NCBI GenBank assembly: GCA_902519235.1
Contig: CABYJE010000008.1
Location: 1 to 38,644 of the forward strand
Direction of reading: 5' to 3'
Origin: an uncultured Prochlorococcus sp.
Lineage (GTDB): Bacteria; Cyanobacteriota; Cyanobacteriia; PCC-6307; Cyanobiaceae
DNA: 38,644 bases
The notes under the pieces: generated by a model
Databases searched by the model: none
Told to the model about the DNA's origin: nothing
Seen by the model: the letters and a program-made list of their open reading frames with translations, nothing else
Shown here: positions 33,201 to 38,644 of the stretch, piece after piece
Position numbering within the stretch: position 1 is the first letter of the stretch
How the letters are laid out: each line of letters begins with the position of its first letter
Made by a program: the position numbers and the translations under genes

Positions 33201-33477
33201 AAATATTTTTAAAAATTATTCTGAAAAATGTTTACCTCTTCCTCCAGAAAGTGCTTATAAATATGTAGAAGCAAAAATAAAATCAAAAAATGAAAAAAAA
33301 GCTTTTACAGATAAATGGGTTGGTAATAAAAATTTTTCTAAAGGAGAAAGAGATAATATCGAAATGAAAATGTGTTTTGGTAATGAAAAAGAACCAGATT
33401 TCTTTCTTGGAAATAATAATTTTGATCAATTATCATACAGATTATATGGTCCTCTGATTAAAGCATTAAAGAAATAA
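30295..33477 (+). CDS. recC: Exodeoxyribonuclease V gamma subunit RecC
   Basis: 1060-aa RecC-like subunit of RecBCD, which recognises Chi-type sites and channels the 3' strand. It has a degenerate helicase-like fold with no Walker A. Family-like stretches are the N-terminal PPPINEKLEIVVPNYFLGNWLRE, the central RNKIIEIINSCENIKYSDIAVLSP and NKILVSDIENSRHIPHKVIFLIDMN, and FEREKYAFLELLIACRDKFIVTW. Start is TTG at 30295 (MLNLYKSN). recB and recD follow on the same strand, which confirms the call. Extremely Lys/Asn/Ile-rich because of low G+C. Confidence 0.92.
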   Translation: MLNLYKSNKIEVISELLAEELKICPPPINEKLEIVVPNYFLGNWLREQITIKNKISALYELKTISTFTESLLTNFFPAIDMSAWNFESIKWGIIDSLEELNSFKESFPLRNWINKYLDNKKTIDGDIYNLTKKITNNFIDYLIFRPEMIAQWNRYEINSSNLFKNLNSDQFWQPILYKLLEEKISEKPSCLYMIEVIKNLRKIKNVEFQVPNQIYIFSDNNLSKLHINFYSELSKFIKVNLYLLSPGEDLWNRINCLEGELEFDDNESKLNLNNTNIEKIFGKFGANFQKLIDENIYSEGINLKNNLIYLDPTTNFHNKKDIPLLNQIQKRLIDNNRVDFIVSERDDSILLCEHFNQNSQFEYLRNKIIEIINSCENIKYSDIAVLSPQTNLIKPYLRYIFNNELINGEKIPYFFIDEDNHDSSGIYEFLIDITEIASEKITLEKIDYILSKKVTQNIFDFNITEKDEIIFLLTQAGFHWGLDDKERLGEEKNTLDWCINRITLGLIYDKEVNLSTFNLKPFSYKNISLDLNKWVKILIHLKKYINLIRGSFSYSNWVEKIKFILKSIADSNENFNLEISEINRILDNHAIPLIPDDLILLKVFREILISCINKVKYQSKSRVNKILVSDIENSRHIPHKVIFLIDMNSVNYPKLPKSENINLLKNKYQLGDPSVFEREKYAFLELLIACRDKFIVTWVKNDKDNKKLDVSFPIKELISFFDSFLNQSQREVIVKSSDLNKNEIIDLDKSKIVKSNYCLIEDINWNEKKSDIKNYKLSELIYWFKTPQKYWLNKNNISPKEIFIHHPDDEYVSNLQKSQLITKIIQQVEIDNHNIIDDLNELDINDQLAENGIIMPKNSIITKEKEIKDLLSSLCASLSQHNKINKIYVKLNANKEEYLIADDTVIELINAKLSLNRLTEAWIKLLFISSLKSNIKMTKVIYRTENDYKSQIIQSPGATESNLILEDYINIFKNYSEKCLPLPPESAYKYVEAKIKSKNEKKAFTDKWVGNKNFSKGERDNIEMKMCFGNEKEPDFFLGNNNFDQLSYRLYGPLIKALKK

Positions 33478-33480
33478 AAA

Positions 33481-33954
33481 ATGTCAAAATTTCAGTTAAA
33501 AAATTTTTTTAAAGCTGCTTATGATCTAATACTTGTTTTTTTACAGTTCTTTATTATTAGTCTTCATTTTTTTCAATGGGAATTTCTTCCACAAAAACAA
33601 ATAATTCAAGAAAGTCCTTTTTCTAATTTCCTGGGTATTTTAATTATCATAATCGCTTTCATAATAATGTTAGTTTCTATTAAAGACTTAGGTAGAAATT
33701 TATCCCCTTTCCCAAGACCTATCAAAAAAAGCAATCTAGTTACTAAAGGTATTTATCGATTTACGCGTCATCCTATGTACTATTCTTTAATATTTATTTC
33801 CACTGGAGTTTTTATAATAAAATTATCTATTTATTATTTATTTTTGACAATAAGTTTAGCTTTAATAATTAAATTTAAGATTGCCTTGGAAGAGAAATAT
33901 TTAATGAATAAATTTAAGAATTACTTACTTTATAAAAATAAGGTCAGAGTTTAA
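33481..33954 (+). CDS. Isoprenylcysteine methyltransferase-like membrane protein (ICMT/PEMT type)
   Basis: 157-aa protein with about four transmembrane segments. The C-terminal signature of small membrane methyltransferases is present: GIYRFTRHPMYYSLIFISTG, then ALEEKYLMNKFKNYLLYK. Family members methylate isoprenyl-cysteine, phospholipids or small acceptors using SAM. It begins 3 nt after recC and ends 12 nt before recB, so it is embedded in the recombination operon without an evident functional link. Substrate unknown. Confidence 0.85.
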   Translation: MSKFQLKNFFKAAYDLILVFLQFFIISLHFFQWEFLPQKQIIQESPFSNFLGILIIIIAFIIMLVSIKDLGRNLSPFPRPIKKSNLVTKGIYRFTRHPMYYSLIFISTGVFIIKLSIYYLFLTISLALIIKFKIALEEKYLMNKFKNYLLYKNKVRV

Positions 33955-33966
33955 TTTAATAAATAA

Positions 33967-36900
33967 ATGGATATTAATCAAATTAAATTAGATAATAAGT
34001 TTAAATTAGTAGAAGCAAGTGCAGGAACTGGTAAAAGTTTTACTTTGTCTCACATAGTTTTAAGAAATGTTTTGGAGAAAAAAGTTAAACCAGATGAGAT
34101 ACTCCTGCTAAGTTTTACAAAAAATACTTGTTCTGAATTAAGAGATAAAATACTCTCGAGATTTCATAATTTAAAATTATATTTGCAAAGTCATAATGAA
34201 AGTAATATAGATAATACTCTTAAGGATTGGTATCTAAATTTTAAGGATAAAGATAAATCTAAGGAAAAAATAATTTCCGAAATTGATAATTTTATAAATC
34301 AATTCTATAAGTTAAAAGTAACTACGTTCCATGCTTTTTGTAATAATATTATTGATGAATATAGTATTGAAATAGGTCTAACTCAAGATCCATATATTGA
34401 GAATAATATTGATAATTTGTATAAAGATGTAATAGATAATTTGTGGATTGATGATTTTCTGAATCTTAATCATGAGCTTATATCAGCAATCAACGCAAAA
34501 AAAATAAGTTCTAGATTTGGTAGTAGGATCAATAAGTCATTTTTTGTAGAAATTTTAAAAAATATAGATCAAGAAAATATCTGTGAATTTAAAATAAATA
34601 ATAAATATAAGATTATTGATTTAAATAATTATTTTAATGAATTTTTTTATTTAAATTGGAACGAGTTTTGTTTTGAATGGAATAAGAATGGTAAGGAATT
34701 ATTTTTACAACTCATAGAGTTGGGAAAATTAATTAAGGAGAGTGGTGGAAAAAGTCAAATATATGCTGCAAAACCAAGAAATGATAAGTTTAATCAAATA
34801 AATTGTTGGATTGAAGAAATTAACAAAAGGCTTAATTCTCAAAATATTATTGATTTTATATATGATATTTCTAAGGATGATCTTTTATCTAAATATTTTT
34901 ATATTGAAAATATATCTAAAGAAATTAATAAACATAATCTAAAATTAGATTTTACTAAATTTAATTTATTACAACATAAAATTTATAAAATAAAAGAAGG
35001 TTTCTTTACTGAATTTGTAAGAATATTTACCCAATTAGCTTATATAAAATTAATTGAATTAAAGAAAAGTTTATCTATTTTCAACTTTAATGATCTTATA
35101 AAGACTGTAGAAAATACATTTATAGATTCGGAAATTATTAATAGTAATACTCTATCTAAAATTCAAAAAAGATTTAAATGTGTCTTAGTTGATGAGTTTC
35201 AAGATACAGATATTACTCAGTGGAGTTTAATAAAAAAGTTCTTTAATACAAAAAATCATTTTTTACTTTGCGTAGGTGATCCAAAACAAGCAATTTACAA
35301 ATTTAGAGGTGGAGATATTGAAACTTACTTAGATGCAAGATCTAATGCAATCGAAATTTTTAGTCTTACAGATAACTATAGATCCTCAAAAAGGTTAATC
35401 GATGTTCTTAATAAACTTTATAAGAATGGACTTAAACAATCAAAACTAAACTACAGTAAATTAACCTCAAGAATTAATGAAAATATTAATCCTGAATTTA
35501 AATTTAAGGATGTATTTGAAATTGTAGAATTTTCAAAAAAAGAGACTGATTTAGAGGATCTTGTAATTCATTACATAGTTAACTTTATTTTAAATAATAA
35601 AGAAATTGATATTAATAAAATAGCGATTCTTACATTAAATAATTCGCAATGCATAGATTTTAAAAAAAAATTAAATCAGTTTAACCTCCCATGCAAAATT
35701 CAAAATAAACAAAATATTTTTGATACCGAAGCAAGTTCTCTACTATTTTTATTCATTGAATGTTTATTAAATCCGAGGTCTTTAAAAAATATAACTTTGC
35801 TTGCCACTTCAAAGTTTATAGAAATGAAATTAGATGATTTACTTGATCATGGAATTAGTAATAATTTAGAAATTTTAATTAATAAATGCATTACTTGGTC
35901 CCAAGAACTAAGAGAAAAAGGTTTTTTAAACATTGTTAATGAACTAATTATAAATTACAAGTCATCCTCTATTATTCAAGATTCAGATTTAAATTCAAAT
36001 TTATTTCAACTTTCAGAAATTGTTGAAATAGAATTAATAAATAATGATTTTGAACTCAATATAGTCTTCAATTGGTATAAAAATCAGTTAGATCATATTT
36101 TAAGAATTTCTACTGGAGAAGATTTCTTGACTAAAAACTATAATCTTCAAAATGGAATAAATCTTTCTACCATTCATAGTAGTAAAGGCCTAGAATTTGA
36201 AATAGTCCTATGTCCATATCTCTCATTTATTTCAAATAAATCAAATAAAATTAAAGGACCCCTTTGGAAATCAAATATTGATAGAAATATATACGTAAAT
36301 ATTTCTAATAATTACGCGAAGGTGGAAAATTTTAAATTAATAGAAGAAGAAGATTTATTTAAAGAGAGTGAGAGGTTAATTTATGTAGCACTTACAAGGA
36401 GCAAATATAAACTTATTGTTTTTAATGATTTAGAGGATACAAATAATATTTTAAATAATGATTTGCTTAATAATTTGGAAAATATCAATATTTATAAGTC
36501 TACTTTTGAAGTTAGCTTAGAAAAAGAGAAAATAAAAGAAATTTTTTCTAAGTTCCAAATCAACCTATTGAATAATAATCTTTGGAAAATCGATAATGTT
36601 AATAAAAAAATATCTAATGTATTTAATTCTGATCAATTTATTTCTTATTCAAGTTATTCTTCTTGGATACGAAAAGATAAAAATATTGATGCAGTCATCA
36701 ATCAATATAGGGATTATGAAGATAATATATCAATTATCAAAGATTCTAATTTTAAGAATTTAAAGAATTATCCTAATTATTTTTCTTATCCAAATCCCTT
36801 AAGTGAATTTCCAAGAGGAAATATTGCTGGGACTTGCCTGCACAAAATAATAGAAAGATTTGAATTTAGAAACGATAATAATCAAGATTTAGTTGATTTA

Positions 36901-37593
36901 ATTATTGAGGAATTGAACTTTCATCAAATTGATACTTCTTTGGCTTTTAAAGTAAAAGATGCGATTTTAAGAATCATAAATATATCTTTAGGAAGAGAAT
37001 TACAAAATAAGAAACTAGTTGATATTCCAAATGAATACTTAATTAAGGAACTCAAATATGATTTAACCCTATCTTATGAAGGTAGAAATATTAATTCTAA
37101 TGATATATCAAATTGCTTTTTTTTAGATCAGGAATATGAATTTGGTGAAGAATATGCAAATAAAATAAATGATCTTCAAATTATGAATAAAGGCTTTCAT
37201 TCAGGATGTATTGATTGTGTTTTCCCTGTAGGAAATAAATTAGAAGATAGTAAATGGTGGGTAATTGATTGGAAAAGTAATTTGATTTCTGGTAGTGATA
37301 ATAGTGATTGTTTACCAAGAAACTATAACTATGAGAACATGAGAAATGAAATGATTAAACATCATTATCCATTGCAATCTCATCTTTATTTATTAGCATT
37401 GCATAGATTATTAAAGTGGCGACTTAAAAATTATCAACCACATAAACATCTAGGAGGATATATTTATTTGTTTTTAAAGGGATTGCCAGATTTTGAATTA
37501 TTTGAAAAATCTAACTCTGAAGATATATCTCCAGGTATTTTTATTAGCAAAGCACCCTTAAAAAGAATTAATTATTTAGATAACCTTTTTTAG
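33967..37593 (+). CDS. recB: Exodeoxyribonuclease V beta subunit RecB
   Basis: 1208-aa helicase-nuclease. SF1 (UvrD-like) motifs: Walker A EASAGTGKSF (K23), Ia LSFTKNTCSELRDKI, II LVDEFQDTD (D409/E410), III GDPKQAIYKFRGGD, IV LTDNYRSSKRL, V STIHSSKGLEFEIVLCP, VI RLIYVALTRSKYKL. The C-terminal RecB nuclease domain has H959 in GTCLHKIIERF, D1083 in SGCIDCVF and D1101/K1103 in VIDWKSN, so both activities appear intact. It ends 1 nt before the recD ATG. The length is close to that of enteric RecB. Confidence 0.95.
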   Translation: MDINQIKLDNKFKLVEASAGTGKSFTLSHIVLRNVLEKKVKPDEILLLSFTKNTCSELRDKILSRFHNLKLYLQSHNESNIDNTLKDWYLNFKDKDKSKEKIISEIDNFINQFYKLKVTTFHAFCNNIIDEYSIEIGLTQDPYIENNIDNLYKDVIDNLWIDDFLNLNHELISAINAKKISSRFGSRINKSFFVEILKNIDQENICEFKINNKYKIIDLNNYFNEFFYLNWNEFCFEWNKNGKELFLQLIELGKLIKESGGKSQIYAAKPRNDKFNQINCWIEEINKRLNSQNIIDFIYDISKDDLLSKYFYIENISKEINKHNLKLDFTKFNLLQHKIYKIKEGFFTEFVRIFTQLAYIKLIELKKSLSIFNFNDLIKTVENTFIDSEIINSNTLSKIQKRFKCVLVDEFQDTDITQWSLIKKFFNTKNHFLLCVGDPKQAIYKFRGGDIETYLDARSNAIEIFSLTDNYRSSKRLIDVLNKLYKNGLKQSKLNYSKLTSRINENINPEFKFKDVFEIVEFSKKETDLEDLVIHYIVNFILNNKEIDINKIAILTLNNSQCIDFKKKLNQFNLPCKIQNKQNIFDTEASSLLFLFIECLLNPRSLKNITLLATSKFIEMKLDDLLDHGISNNLEILINKCITWSQELREKGFLNIVNELIINYKSSSIIQDSDLNSNLFQLSEIVEIELINNDFELNIVFNWYKNQLDHILRISTGEDFLTKNYNLQNGINLSTIHSSKGLEFEIVLCPYLSFISNKSNKIKGPLWKSNIDRNIYVNISNNYAKVENFKLIEEEDLFKESERLIYVALTRSKYKLIVFNDLEDTNNILNNDLLNNLENINIYKSTFEVSLEKEKIKEIFSKFQINLLNNNLWKIDNVNKKISNVFNSDQFISYSSYSSWIRKDKNIDAVINQYRDYEDNISIIKDSNFKNLKNYPNYFSYPNPLSEFPRGNIAGTCLHKIIERFEFRNDNNQDLVDLIIEELNFHQIDTSLAFKVKDAILRIINISLGRELQNKKLVDIPNEYLIKELKYDLTLSYEGRNINSNDISNCFFLDQEYEFGEEYANKINDLQIMNKGFHSGCIDCVFPVGNKLEDSKWWVIDWKSNLISGSDNSDCLPRNYNYENMRNEMIKHHYPLQSHLYLLALHRLLKWRLKNYQPHKHLGGYIYLFLKGLPDFELFEKSNSEDISPGIFISKAPLKRINYLDNLF

Positions 37594-37594
37594 A

Positions 37595-38644
37595 ATGACT
37601 AAAACTACTACAGATATTGAAAGGTTCCAATACGATCATATATTTAATTTAATCTTAAGTATTTTCAAATTTAGTGAAAAAAAATATGGAAATTTCGTAA
37701 AAGATTTAATAAGAATTTTATTAGAGTTTGAAAAAAATGGTGAAACTATAATTGATGTTGATAATAGTTTAATAATCTTTGAATTATTAGAAGATGGCTG
37801 GCCCAATAAACATATAGATGTTCTAAAAAATATAGGTTTGATCGGTTCCCTTCATTCTCCATTCATATTAGTAAATAGAAAATTATCCTTATCAAAATGG
37901 TCAAAAAAGATAGAAAGAGTTATTAATTCATTTCTAAAAAAAATAGATACCGATAATTTAATTAACTCAATAATTTATAAAGATGATAATAAAATTGATC
38001 AAATTAAAAATATATTTAAATATTCAAACTTAGTTTTCCTTCAAGGAGGACCGGGTACGGGTAAAACCACTTTAATAATAAAGTTAATACTAGAACTCCT
38101 GCAAATTGATAACTTTTTAAATATTGGTTTATCCGCTCCAACTGGTAAAGCTACAGCTCGTTTAAAAGAAGCTCTTAATGATAAAAAAAATATTTCCTTA
38201 AGCAAATTTCTAGACCAAATAGAATTTCAAACTTTACATAGATGGATTTTAAATTCCCAAAATAAATCTCTTAAGTTGAAATTTAAACTAAAAGAGCTTG
38301 ATATTTTCATAATTGATGAAATGTCAATGGTTAATATCGATTTGATTGAATCAGTTTTAGATTTGCTAGCAAAGGATTGTAAAATTATTTTAGTTGGAGA
38401 TAAAAATCAATTGTCTCCAGTAAATAACTGTTCTATATGGAATTACTTGTTTGAATATTCCGATAATAGTTCAATTAAATCTTGTGTAGTAAATTTAGAA
38501 AAAACTTATAGAAATATTGGAGATATAGCATTAATTAGTAGTTTAATATTTAATAATGATTTTTCTTTACTTAATCAAAAGATAAAAGATTTAGAAAAAG
38601 ATAATAATTCAAAAGAAATTACTATTCTAAAGAGTAGAGAAAAA
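37595..38644 (+). CDS. recD: Exodeoxyribonuclease V alpha subunit RecD (3' truncated by window end)
   Basis: Open from ATG 37595 (MTKTTTDIERFQYDHIF) for 350 codons to the window edge. SF1B helicase motifs: Walker A FLQGGPGTGKTTL (about residues 149-161), GLSAPTGKATARLKEAL, TLHRWIL, Walker B IFIIDEMSMV, ILVGDKNQLSPV and LEKTYRN. RecD is the 5'-3' motor of RecBCD. It starts immediately after recB (TAGA-ATG), so is translationally linked. The missing part should hold the C-terminal helicase motifs V and VI. Confidence 0.93.
   Translation, partial: MTKTTTDIERFQYDHIFNLILSIFKFSEKKYGNFVKDLIRILLEFEKNGETIIDVDNSLIIFELLEDGWPNKHIDVLKNIGLIGSLHSPFILVNRKLSLSKWSKKIERVINSFLKKIDTDNLINSIIYKDDNKIDQIKNIFKYSNLVFLQGGPGTGKTTLIIKLILELLQIDNFLNIGLSAPTGKATARLKEALNDKKNISLSKFLDQIEFQTLHRWILNSQNKSLKLKFKLKELDIFIIDEMSMVNIDLIESVLDLLAKDCKIILVGDKNQLSPVNNCSIWNYLFEYSDNSSIKSCVVNLEKTYRNIGDIALISSLIFNNDFSLLNQKIKDLEKDNNSKEITILKSREK

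Overview
The window is about 31% G+C and looks like chromosomal DNA of a high-light-adapted Prochlorococcus. Evidence: very A/T-rich codon use, marine-picocyanobacterial porins, PsbY, a single-helix high-light-inducible protein, Ycf54, CrtH, TrmFO, and many very small genes. The species call is inference from gene content, not a database match.

Region 1 (1-11.6 kb) is a phosphate-stress and arsenic module. phoB-phoR (+) face a secreted phosphatase/phytase-like gene and a phosphate-type porin (both -). pstS (+) is divergent from the porin. Three of these genes have promoters with 11-bp-periodic YTTAA repeats, the cyanobacterial Pho-box pattern, and a -10 hexamer exactly 11 nt after the last repeat. 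Next comes a minus-strand operon gap1-arsJ-chrA, divergent from an ArsR repressor gene. Two ATCAA-N6-TTGAT operators lie in and beside the -35/-10 spacer of the gap1 promoter. Read together: under phosphate starvation, uptake genes are induced, arsenate enters with phosphate, and Gap1 plus ArsJ would export it as 1-arseno-3-phosphoglycerate.

Region 2 (11.6-21.9 kb) is an accessory, rearranging stretch. It holds a methyltransferase gene broken at a G8 tract and flanked by ~32-bp direct repeats next to tRNA-Pro, then apt, a multi-pass membrane protein and several tiny ORFs. Two TPR-sulfotransferase genes follow, one carrying five 102-bp tandem TPR units. Last are two outer-membrane porin genes sharing 1,006 bp of apparently perfect DNA identity but with different N-termini. 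Both porin ribosome-binding sites carry GTGTGAGGA, complementary to the conserved core of the cyanobacterial sRNA Yfr1.

Region 3 (21.9-38.6 kb) is mainly core genome: hli, tRNA-Lys, psbY-trmFO-crtH, an OmpR-type response regulator lacking the phosphorylation pocket, a plsC/hypothetical/bolA/grxD run, pdxJ-ycf54, and a recC-(membrane methyltransferase)-recB-recD cluster in which recD runs off the window end.
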